From the NCBI RefSeq assembly GCF_001411555.2, contig NC_049915.1, forward strand, positions 17,374,640 through 17,438,639: DNA of 64,000 bases. Reading direction: 5' to 3'. A model generated the notes under the pieces. The model saw nothing but the letters and a program-made list of their open reading frames with translations, was not told the DNA's origin and ran no database searches. How positions within the stretch are numbered: the stretch's first letter is position 1; every line of letters begins with the position of its first letter. The translations under genes and the position numbers were made by a program. Of the stretch, positions 12,063 to 22,483 are shown one piece after another. Origin of the DNA: Juglans regia (lineage: Eukaryota > Streptophyta > Magnoliopsida > Fagales > Juglandaceae).

Positions 12063-13740
12063 AGCTTGTTTGGATATATATGCATGCAAGAAGATAAAGG
12101 GTGCATGCCTGCCTCATGCCTCACCTTTAGCTGCCATGCATGGAGACAGACATTCATTAATATTGCTTAATTGATCGATATGAACCTGAGTAAGTTCCTG
12201 CTAGCTAGCATCCTCGATCTATTTGTAGCTTCCAATCCTTGTTTTTATTATCATGAGTCCAAAATATAGAAAACAAGACCAAATAAATTTGATCAGAAAG
12301 GACATGGAGAATACTCCCAAGGAGATGTGTCTGATCTCTCTAGGAGTGCCGGCGAGGTTCTCCAGAATACATGTTCGCATATTGCCGGCTTGTTTAATTT
12401 ACATAAATAATTACATGCATGGGTATTTGCGTAGGGTTTTGTTACGTTGGATTTGAGGCAGCTGTCCTCAAAACCAACCCAGAGGCGTTTCTTGTGGGCA
12501 ATTCTCCAATTACAAAGCTAAGTAGTCATACATCCTAAGGATTCTTTGCAAATGTATATATATTTGTAGTTAGTAGGGATTGAAGTTCAATCTTGTCCTG
12601 ATGCTGTTTTTCGATCGTTTGTTGTTTGATCCAGTTACTGGGGCTAACATTATAAGCGTGACAATTACCTGAATCCTTGATCATGTCAGCTTGACAAAAT
12701 CGTTTTGAATAATTATCACTATCAAGCTATCTTTTAAACTTTCTTGGAAAATATCATCCACAATTTTTTTTCTACCTTCATTATTTGTGAAGTTATTCAT
12801 ATCATGATGAGGATTACATTGCACGCATCCATGTGCATTTATATAAGAGAAATACTACAGTTACAAAGAGATTTCGTAAAAGTAAACTTACAATCTGGCA
12901 CGGTTTAAGGTAGACGTAAGGTTATGAAGTTATTTGTATTACAAAATAAATATAACGTATCACATGAAAACACGTTATCAGTTTGTGAATTTACTTTTGT
13001 AAAATCTTTTTGTAGTTGTAGCACTTCTCTTATATATAAATGTATAGATGCCGGCATGAATGTCATCCTCGTCATGATAAGAAAATCATTTATGGCTAAA
13101 GTATTTTTCTTTATTATATAATGACAACAATTAATGGTAGACAAGGGACGAAATCATGAAATTCAATTATTTGTAAAATTATTTCTGGAGGGGGGAATTC
13201 ATATTTATCAATTTAGTTTGCCTTACTTAAAAATTATAAACACAAAAAGTTTTTGTTTTTTGGGTAAAATTCAATCTGAAAATCTTTTAGTCAAACAAAG
13301 TACAAACTGAGTATGTTTTTAAGCACATACATGCACCCCTAGTGGCCGTGATCATGCTCGATGAAATAGATCAGTAGGAGAAAGATTTATATTTTTGTTC
13401 TCTTTCTTCGACATTTATAGTCTTATTTCCCTAATTTTATGAAAGAGTTATGGTGTGTAAATACGCTATTTATTGTTTTTAAATAATGTCAAAATATCAG
13501 TATTTTTCTTTTCAATTATAAACAGACGTCGTCAGTGTTAGTATTTGATCCCAAATGTACAAAACTGAGCAGCTGTTTACAGTGGACTCAAACTAAAGAA
13601 ACTAGGCAGTTTTTGATAACACTCTGCATGCTGAGTCTAGACTCTAGAGCTTTATGCCCTTCAGACTTGAAAGAAAGAAGTAAACAAAAGAGCTGGGAAG
13701 TTGTCTCTAGTGAACAAAGAAACAAAACAGGAACATGATC
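12063..13740. other. Intergenic between MIR171 and STR; no protein gene seen
   Basis: The part next to MIR171 (12063-12560) is less AT-rich and probably contains the microRNA promoter and primary-transcript start on the minus strand. The rest is AT-rich and contains the MITE listed separately. Short open frames at 12253-12456 and 13535-13738 show no domain. Confidence 0.55.
12837..13042. mobile_element. Non-autonomous MITE with about 55-bp terminal inverted repeats
   Basis: The left end, from 'agagaaatactacagttaca' onward, is mirrored at the right end by the inverse complement of '...tttgtagttgtagcacttctc'. The arms match over roughly 55 bp with scattered mismatches, and the flanking 'atttatata' is also mirrored. 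There is no coding capacity. Length is about 206 bp. A weaker relative is at 110-290. Confidence 0.8.
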
Positions 13741-13743
13741 TTC

Positions 13744-13757
13744 CGTATAGATCAAAG
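13744..13757 (+). promoter_or_regulatory. AW-box-like match upstream of STR
   Basis: CG-TATAGAT-CAAAG fits the AW-box consensus CG(N7)CNANG bound by WRI-type AP2 factors. It lies about 290 bp before the STR start codon. The consensus has only five fixed bases, so a chance match in a promoter-sized region is quite possible. Confidence 0.35.
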
Positions 13758-13902
13758 CAGATTAGTGTCAAGTCCAAAGGGAAGTGAGAGAGACAGATAG
13801 CCCCCCCAGCAGAACCTTCTCCATTTCATGTCTTTCTTGCCGTCTGATACCTCAATGATGATCTTATAATTTCTTTCATTTTTAACCTTTAACATTTCGT
13901 CC

Positions 13903-13950
13903 CTTCTTGTCCACTTTTTGTACCCTACCTGATCTGCTCCTCCTTTTATA
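13903..13950 (+). promoter_or_regulatory. STR core promoter: MYCS-like CTTCTTGTCC and TATA box
   Basis: CTTCTTGTCC at 13903-13912 is one base off the TCTTGTTC core of the mycorrhiza CTTC/MYCS element. TTTTATA at 13944-13950 is a suitable TATA box about 100 bp before the ATG at 14048. Both assignments rest on motif match and position only. Confidence 0.4.
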
Positions 13951-14047
13951 CCCTTTCACACCTTAATCTCAAGGCTTAAAAAAAGCTTCTTGAAACAGCA
14001 AGTTGACAAAAGCCGACAGGAGGCAAAAGGTTGCTGCCACAGCTAGA

Positions 14048-17000
14048 ATGGCAAATTTTAGCAGAACAGACACGAGTAGAAGCCTTGGGAGCCTTATGGA
14101 CTCGGACAAAATAAGTTCTGGGAAAAATGTTGTTCCTCCTGGAACCCAAAAGCTGGTTCCAGGGCATGGCCTTGAATTCAAAAACCTCTCGTACAGTGTG
14201 ATAATGAAACAAAACAAGGATGGTCAAATGGTGAAGAAAGAAGCATATCTTCTTAGTGACATCTCTGGCCAGGCAATTGGAGGTGAGATTATGGCCATCA
14301 TGGGGCCTAGTGGTGCTGGAAAATCCACTTTTCTTGATGCCTTGGCCGGTCGGATTGCACAGGGGAGTCTTGAAGGATCTGTCAGAATTGATGGAAAGCC
14401 AGTAATCTTTCTCTTGCATTTCCCCTTAACATTTCAACCAAATTCTCTTACTACTTTTGAACCTTTTCTTTTTTATTTTTAATAATATATATGGGTTGGT
14501 CATCCAGGTTAGCACAAGCTACATGAAGATGATTTCTTCATACGTGATGCAAGAAGATCAGCTCTTTCCCATGTTGACAGTATTTGAGACATTCATGTTT
14601 GCAGCCGAGCTCAGGCTTCCTCCTACCATTTCCAGGACTGAAAAGAAAACGAGAGTATACGAGCTCCTTGATCAACTTGGCTTGCAGGTATAAACAACTC
14701 TCTCTCTCTCTCTCTCTCTGTCTGGGTGTCTGCGTTAAACTGAAGTGTAGATTTGTAGAATCAAGGTTCAGTTCAAACTCAGGATTACTTTGATACCATG
14801 TTAAACCATCACTTATCTTAAAAACTCAAGCTGATGGGATAATAAGGTAAACATAATTATTTAAATTATATCTCAACACTCTCCAAGGCAACGTCAATGA
14901 TATTATGAACGTGCAGACAGCAACTCATACATATATAGGTGATGAGGGGAGAAGAGGGGTGTCAGGAGGGGAACGACGGAGGGTCTCCATAGGAATTGAC
15001 ATAATCCATAACCCAGCACTCCTGTTCCTTGATGAACCCACCTCGGGTTTGGATTCTACAAGTGCATACAATGTGGTAGAAAAGGTAAAGGAGATAGCTA
15101 GAGGTGGCAGCATAGTACTCATGACCGTCCACCAGCCTTCATATCGAATTCAAATGCTCATGGATCGCATCCTTGTCCTTGCAAGGTACACAAATATGAC
15201 AAACATTTTACACCCTGATCTCTACCTACTACAATTGGAAAAACCCGTGTTGTGCATCCTGCATAACTTGGAACTTGAGAAACATACAATTCATTGTAAA
15301 AGCCTGTCACATCAGGTGGCATGAAAAAGTTTTCTTTTTTCATAATTGTAATGGACCTCAATTCATTACTGTATGGAAACACCAAGGAGTTTGTAAGTAA
15401 CAAAACTCTTCAAGTAAAAGAATTATTAATCTATTTTTTTTATTATTATTTTAATTTTCTGCTTGACTTGGTGCTTATTCAGCCATCACATGTAATTACA
15501 GAGGAAAACTGATATATATGGGGAGCCCACTTGTCCTTCCTGCTCATTTGTCTGGATTTGGAAGGCCAGTTCCAGAAGGTGAGAACAGCCTTGAGTATCT
15601 CCTAGATGTGATCAAAGAGTATGAGGAATCAACTGTAGGGCTAGACCCCTTAGTGCTTTATCAACGAGATGATATCAAACCTGATCTAATGGCCAGGACC
15701 CCCATTCCAAAAACACCTCGCACGCCTTACAGAAGTAGCCCTGCATCTAAGCACAAGTTTAGCCTTCGTAGTCATGCATTCTCTTCTTCTCCGACTCCCA
15801 TGACACCTCAACCAGTTTCTGGACAGTCCGAGTATTTTGAGGATGATGACGATGATGAGAATTTCGACAACTCACTTGAGAGGAGAACTGTACATACACC
15901 AATGAGCATGCAGAGTAGAGTCTATAATGCTCGCTTAGCTTCTCATTTCTACAAAGATTTTCCAGTTTGGCTCTACAATGGGGTAAAGGGGACCCCTCGC
16001 CATGCACCATCATGGACTCCGGCCAGAACACCAGGCCGGACACCCGGATTAAACACTCCGGCAAGAAGCCTAGTTTCAAGCCAATATCCAACACCTCTAC
16101 AAAACCCCACTAGAACTCCAGTAGTCTTTAGCCGGTCCATGGAATCTTATGCCCCCAATTCTTATGAAGAATTTGAGGAGGAAGAAGTGCTTGAAAAGGC
16201 ACACCATGGCCCCAAATTTGTAAACCCATGGCTACGTGAGGTTGCAGTGCTCTCATGGCGCACAGCTCTCAACGTGATCCGCACTCCAGAGCTCTTCCTC
16301 TCACGTGAAATTGTGTTGGCGGTTATGGCAATCACTCTATCTTCCCTATTCAGAAACCTCGGCCATCCTACCTTCAAAGACATCAACCGGCTTCTCAACT
16401 TCTACATCTTCGCAGTTTGTCTTGTTTTCTTTTCCTCCAATGATGCTGTCCCAACCTTCATCCAGGAAAGGTTCATCTTCATCAGAGAGACTTCCCACAA
16501 TGCATATCGCGCTTCTTCCTATGTCATCTCCTCCCTCTTTGTGTATCTTCCGTTCTTTGCTGTTCAAGGCTTTACCTTTGCAGCCATCACAAAACTCATC
16601 CTTCATCTCAAAGGAGGTCTCCTGAGCTTCTGGATAATCCTTTATGCCTCACTCATTACAACTAATTCTTATGTGATGCTTGTTAGTGCACTTGTTCCAA
16701 GCTACATTACTGGGTATGCTGTTGTGATCGCAACCACAGCTCTCTTCTTTCTTACTTGTGGGTTCTTTCTGAAGCCATCTCAGATACCTTTTTACTGGAA
16801 ATGGCTCCATTATATCTCTGCAATCAAATACCCGTTTGAGGCATTGCTAACAAATGAATTCAAAGGAGATGGTTGTTATGATGGCCTGCCCCAAGATCTT
16901 TCCCCAGGTCCTTTGGGAACTGTGCGTATCAGTCCACGGCATGAAGTGAAGCGTGCGCTCGGAGAACTGGGAAACAATTGCACGTTGATCGGAGAAGATG

Positions 17001-17131
17001 TTCTTTTTACGATGGATATTACCGAGGGAAGTATTTTGTATGACATAGCAATCTTGCTGGCTTGGGGAGTTCTTTACCGCTTCTTCTTCTACTTGGTTTT
17101 GAGATTTTACTCCAAGAATGAGAGAAAATGA
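14048..17131 (+). CDS. STR: Half-size ABCG transporter STR (STUNTED ARBUSCULE type), 4 exons, 810 aa
   Basis: Exons are 14048-14401, 14508-14687, 14917-15185 and 15502-17131, giving 810 codons plus TGA; all introns are GT-AG. The start [20 protein letters not shown] fits the family; an in-frame ATG 45 bases upstream is less likely. The nucleotide-binding domain comes first: Walker A GPSGAGKS at 86-93, signature VSGGE at 193-197, Walker [13 protein letters not shown] near 213. A long linker of about 230 residues follows, with an acidic run ([10 protein letters not shown]) and repeated TP-x-RTP motifs. The ABCG membrane domain starts near '[20 protein letters not shown]', with about six membrane spans and an N-glycosylatable 'NNCT' near the end. 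The long TP-rich linker and total length match STR better than STR2 (about 730 aa). Known STR/STR2 heterodimers sit in the periarbuscular membrane of mycorrhizal roots and are needed for arbuscules, probably for lipid export. The copy looks intact. Confidence 0.93.
14697..14720. repeat. (CT)n microsatellite in STR intron 2
   Basis: A short CT dinucleotide tract just inside the second intron of STR. Confidence 0.85.
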
Positions 17132-18152
17132 AGTTTGTTTGCCTCTGAATTCAATAGTAGCTGGCTAATGCATAATCTAAACACATTTGATAGCACTCCA
17201 TCTTACAAAAGTTTTCTTCTAAACATGGGAGATGCATCAAATCGAAGCTTGTTACTTGTTTCTCATTGGTGGGTTCCAAAATTAGACCAATAATGATGTA
17301 TCTATCTTTGATCTTTAGAATTGGACCATTCAATTTGATTGAAGAGGATGAAAGTTAAATACCCAAAGAGACAATACTAGAAAATGCAAAGAATCGCACA
17401 TTTTGAGTAATGCTCGATACAAGTTTGGGGCTTGTAAAATGTTTGATTATGAAGTTCAAATATTTGTATCTAATATAAGAGGTTTGATGTTATCAATCAT
17501 GTTGTTGTATTCTTTTTATTTTGGCCAATTAAAATCTTTCTATAACTCGGATGATTAGACAGAAGTGCAAAATATTTATTGAAATGATGTTGTTTGGGTT
17601 GAAAAAAATAAAAATAAAAACAAATTCATATTTGAATGGCACTACAGCAATTTGAACGAATTTTCTATCATTTTTTCCTGTGAAATATAAACAAAGAACA
17701 CTGAAAATTAGATTATCTTGGGATATTAAACTTGGGTAACATAAATATGCTACTTGGAATATAGTAAATAAATAAGATAGCATACATGAACATTTGCTCT
17801 TCCCTAAGCTTTTCATTTTATCAATAATACTACAATATATTGTCACCTTGGTGGAGTCACCTTTTCAAAGCTATCTTTACTAGTAAACCTATGGTTATTG
17901 GCTACGTTATTTTATGAAGCACCAGAAGACTATAGGTGCTCACTTTTTGAATAGAAAAGCAGGATTGTAGTCACCGAAAACATAAATTAATCTCTTATTG
18001 CTATAACCCAAGCAACACAATTCAGCAAGTCATTTACCAGAAACCAGTACCATCATCAGACACATCTTTCATGAACGACATGATAGAAAAAGGCACAGTA
18101 TTCAGAAGACAAGAGAAGAAATACTAGCTTCCTTATTTCATCAATTTGGTTC
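17132..18152. other. Convergent 3' flanks of STR and TDX
   Basis: This is the 1-kb space between the STR stop and the TDX stop. It is AT-rich, presumably holds both 3' UTRs, and has no further gene or strong repeat that I can see. The open frame at 17529-17846 (minus) is hydrophobic low-complexity sequence without a domain. Confidence 0.6.
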
Positions 18153-21100
18153 TCACATCTTGCTTGCATGCTGTGCAATCTTCTTTTCAAGTGCATTTTT
18201 GTCAGCCCCAACAACCTGGTCCACCTCCTTTCCATCTTTTATGAAGAAAAAGGTCGGAACGCTGCTAATATTCCAGCGTGAAGCCACGTCCCTGGCCTCA
18301 TCTATGTCAACTTTCAAGAAAACAACTTTAGGGTACTTCCCAGCTAAGCTTGTGTAAAGGGGTGAAATGAAACGGCAGGGACCACACCATGTTGCAGTGA
18401 AGTACAGGATTGCTAGACGAGATGTCTTTGAAGCAGCATCAGTATTTTTTTCCAGTTCACTTACAGAGTGAATACCAATAACTTCCCCTGTTGTAAATCA
18501 ATAGCATGATAAGATAATCTACAGAAAATTGTCTGAAACACACAATTAGATGTTACTCTTTTTGTATATCAATGGCCGAAAGGAAAAAAGTGTCCAAACA
18601 AATTATCACATAACTTCATGGCTCAGACGGTTGATGTACTGGCAGTGGTAACAAAGGGGATCAGACACCTCTCCAAACAATATAGTCAAAAACTTTAGCT
18701 CCATGCACATATATCGAGTTTAGATTATGAAATTTATCCCTATACATTTGCTCAATAGGACCGAGTCCTCCAAACATTTTTTTTCCCAGTGTTTTGAGTT
18801 GCTCCAGTTTCTCCAACTCAATTGAATGGATAAACTCATGCACTGTATGTCACTGTAAACATAAGTTTATTGATAAAGCTCAAGTATTTTGATTTGCTCC
18901 AGTTTCTCCAACTCAATTGACACGGATAAGCTAATGCACTGTATGTCCCTGTACACAAGCTTATCGATAAAGCTCTCAAGGGATGTTTAGTTGCATGTTG
19001 CCTTGGAAATTTCGAGAAAACTTTTACAGAGCTTTTTATGGGATTTTGTGAAAGTGGAGGGACCTATTAAAAATATGTTCGAATTGAGAAATTTTTTTAG
19101 AGATATTTTTATTGGAGTTTGAATAGGTGATGGAGTCTGCTGTTTGGGAATAAAATTTTCACTTTTTAAAATGTTATTTACTTAAAAAATTGTAAATGTT
19201 ATTTTATTTTTGTTCATTCCTGAAATCGAGGTAAGATGTTTTGATGAAAATTATTTTTGAGGTTGTTTTGGTGTAAGAAAATTTTCAAAAACTTGTTGTC
19301 AAACATCACCTTAGTTAAACTTTGCAGACCTGTGCGGGTGGGTGGGTGAGAGGAGTCTGTGCTTGTAACCAAAGCCAATAGTAAAATTAGTATGAGATTC
19401 TAGTTTTAAGAAAATGGTTGTCATTGTCAGGGCCTTCATATGACAATTGAATGCATAAAAGCTGAGGGAAAGCAGACAAGTATTCAATCCTGCTTAAACT
19501 TGAAGACTTGTTTAAATGGAAAAGACAATGAATAGCTTACCGTCCTTTAAAGCAGACAACGCATCTTGATCCTGCACAAATTGAAGAGAGCAAAAAGATC
19601 CAGAATCAAGGTTATCAATCTCTGGCATAAGACGCATTCAGCAAGTAAGCTTATAAACAGGGGAGTGATCGTTCAATTCCTAGGGACTCCTAACCTTGAT
19701 AGGACAACCCCAAACCCTAACCATCTCTTTAAACCCCTTGAAACACAAAAAAGTTAAAAAAAAAATAAAAAATTGTGATACTACGCCTCTGATTCATGGC
19801 CTGGCGAAGGCTTCATTCATAATCATGTCATCTAATCAATACCAACATTGCCAGTGCACTTAATCATAGAGTTAGCCAGGTCCACCATCAACCTGATTAA
19901 TAAGATGAACTAACAACCCACATCAACTCCACCAAAGAAGAAATCATCAATATAATATTTTTAGATGTGGTAAAGTTTTATTTCAAAATAAAATTGATAT
20001 TCATTCTTCCCATGCCAACCATATGTTGCTTACAGAAACTCTTTAGAGTATCTCATTAATATCTTTTAACACACGCAAAAGGAAATCTAAATGGAAAAAA
20101 AAAATTGATAGTAAACCAACTACCTGTGCTTGAGCTTGCTGCCGTTTCCTCTCACGTTCAGCCTTTTTAAGTTCCCTGTCTTTGCGCAAGCGTTCGTATT
20201 TTCTGCGATGCTCTTCAATTCGTCGGGCATTTGGTTCGACCTAAAAGATAAATAAATTATCAAGCAACAATTGTGTTGATGACCTCTCCTATAAAATGAA
20301 GGAATTTTTTACCTTTTTAAGAACCAAACCAATCTCCTCATCATAGTCCAACTTTGACGCTATATGCAGATCTTTTGCTGCCTCTTCCCACTGGCCCAAC
20401 GTGGCCCTTGCCATTCCTCGTACTTTATATCCTTTTGCCGAGTCAGGGTTGATCTAGAAAAGACATGGCTCTTCAGAACATATAATCATTGGTCTTTACG
20501 GCATCTTACCGTGTTGTACATGGTAAATTACAAACTCAGATGCGTCATTAGTTCATTTCTAATAGGCAGTGCTAGAGCCACCGATAGTGGCTCCCAACAC
20601 TGCCTACCAAGAAGGCTAAATGCCTCTCTTTTTTTTCATGCATTTTTTTATATTCTTAAACATTTTAAAAAAATTCACAACAGCATTAAAAAACACTCAC
20701 TTAATCACTAAGTAAAAAAGAAAAAAGAAAAAAAGGGTATTGGTAGAAATGCTCAAGACCCAAAATGGGGACCCCAAGCATTTCTCTTTCTAATTTTAAG
20801 TGGAACATCTTGTGCAGTCTGCAAAGGCAGAGACGTATCGGAAGGGTCATTAACCAACCTCCAAAGCTGTATCAGCATCACGGATTGCAGCATTCGGTTT
20901 GCTCAATTTGACAAAGACACTAGCTGAAAACATGAATGTCAAGTTTCCAAGAGAATGAAACAATGATGAGACAAGGCTGGAAAAATAGGGCAAAGGAGGT
21001 AACCAGTGTAAATCCAATTTCATTTAAAAAAATACCTCTAGTTGAATATAATATTGCTGATGTTGGGTTCAGCACGATCGCTTCTGTTAGATGATCTATG

Positions 21101-22152
21101 GCTTCATCCAGCTTACCTGAAATATAAAATGTCATAAATAGACAGAAAAAGGTTCACAAAACAAAAGCAAAGAACATTGAATTCAAAAGTTCAATCATAA
21201 GAAACAATGCCATGCCTTCAGAAATAGCATCCATAGCTTTTGATTTTGCTACTTGTGCAGCTTCCCGGTTCTCTTCCGTAACTTCAACTGAAGGGTTTCC
21301 CATCTGCCATTAATAATGCACAAATCTACACGTTTAGAGAGAGAGAGTATACAACCGCAAGAAAAATTGGGAAAAATAAGAGGAAACATCCACACCAAGC
21401 TTTTATGCCACCCACCTTTTGTGGAGTATCATCATCAGGCTCCACAACATCAGTAACATCCAACTCAATATCAGACTCAACAATGTCATCATTATCCTCA
21501 GTTGAATTATATGTATTTTTGGCATCAAAATGTTCCTTAGTGTCTGGCATTTTATCACCACCCTTTTCCTGCACATGTTTTCATAATTAGACCATCAATA
21601 TCACAAAGCAAGCAAAATGAACTACAAAAAGATTTGAAGTGCTAAATTATTTCCATTGATTGTCATGGGATATGGACTCGAATCAGAACATCCAATTGCT
21701 TGGATTAAAATCATCCAGAGACTATAGTCTAATTGGGTTTTCCACTTGTATTGATTGGAAAAGTATCACTTCCCTCACATGATTGATCAAAAGAATACTA
21801 CTACAATTTACCTACTCCTTCTACTACAGTCCCCATTAACAGTACTCATAGAATGTTTATGTTCATACTATAAAGAAACAATCTGTGGAAAATCGGTGCT
21901 CACCGTTTTGGGTTGTACCGGAATCCGAGCTCCCAGGCTTCAAATGCCAAACCAAAAAGAAAAAACACAAAACCTCAGGTGAATCGAACAAAGAATTAAC
22001 AGTGTAAATTAACACTGGCACATGGTATATGAAATACAATACCCTTGGAGATAGGACTTGAAGAAGCCGAGAGAAGGGTCGTGGAGAAGTGAAGGGTTCG
22101 ATTTGCACTGGCTCACAAATTGCTTCAGCTCTTCCAACTTTTCCGCGTCCAT
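18153..22152 (-). CDS. TDX: TPR repeat-containing thioredoxin TDX, 10 exons, 384 aa
   Basis: Minus-strand exons in order are 22152-22043, 21937-21904, 21568-21416, 21303-21216, 21116-21036, 20923-20859, 20453-20313, 20240-20124, 19571-19541 and 18487-18153. The sum is 384 codons plus TGA; Arabidopsis TDX is of similar length. Residues 1-48 form the Hip/ST13-like N-terminal domain ([16 protein letters not shown]...). An acidic linker follows ([15 protein letters not shown]), then three TPR repeats at about 110-220, with '[18 protein letters not shown]' in the first. A highly charged helix rich in R, K and E comes next ('[20 protein letters not shown]'). The C-terminal thioredoxin domain has the WCGPC active site at 307-311. 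TDX reduces disulfides and acts as a holdase chaperone, with Hsp70 docking through the TPRs. Intron 4 appears to use a GC donor; the other introns are GT-AG. Confidence 0.93.
18796..18985. repeat. Tandem duplication, two about 95-bp copies, in TDX intron 9
   Basis: 'gctccagtttctccaactca' occurs at 18801 and again at 18896. The following 70 bases ('gcactgtatgt..actgta' through 'gataaagct') are repeated with a handful of differences. The unit is about 95 bp. It sits in the last intron of TDX and has no coding role. Confidence 0.85.
18978..19318. mobile_element. Degraded MITE in TDX intron 9
   Basis: The left end 'gggatgtttagttgcat' and the right end 'caaacatcacctta' form short imperfect inverted termini around AT-rich filler without coding capacity. 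This is typical of old non-autonomous DNA transposons; it is weakly supported. Confidence 0.4.
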
Positions 22153-22483
22153 TCTGTGCGTCGTTGGCTTCTGTCTCGCGATCTCTGCAAAGTTATGGAA
22201 AATTGCCGAGTCTTCTCGAATTAAATTTCTCGGTACGGGCGAGAAGTTTCAGTTGCGATGGACTTCGCGTCGATCACCGTCAAAGTTATGCCAACCTATG
22301 ATACAGAGGTGAGTCGTGCGGTCAGTAATGGGGAGAGTACGATACAGAGGGTGGACCTGATGTACCGGATTATTTTTGCGAGTTACTTTTTACCTTTGAG
22401 ACATTCGCGAGCACCATTGCTGAGAATCGAATTCCCATGGAAAGTGAAACCGAGAAGAAGCCATGAACAGAAATTTAGCGGAT

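Noticed and set aside
12492..12516. IPS1/miR399-mimic-like motif (gggcaattctccaattaca)
   Set aside because: Only the GGGCAA and TCTCC parts agree; the essential CTTTGGCA-type half is missing.
14003..14047. Upstream in-frame ATG of STR at 14003
   Set aside because: The extra 15 residues are unlike STR N-termini, whereas the second ATG gives the family-typical [20 protein letters not shown].
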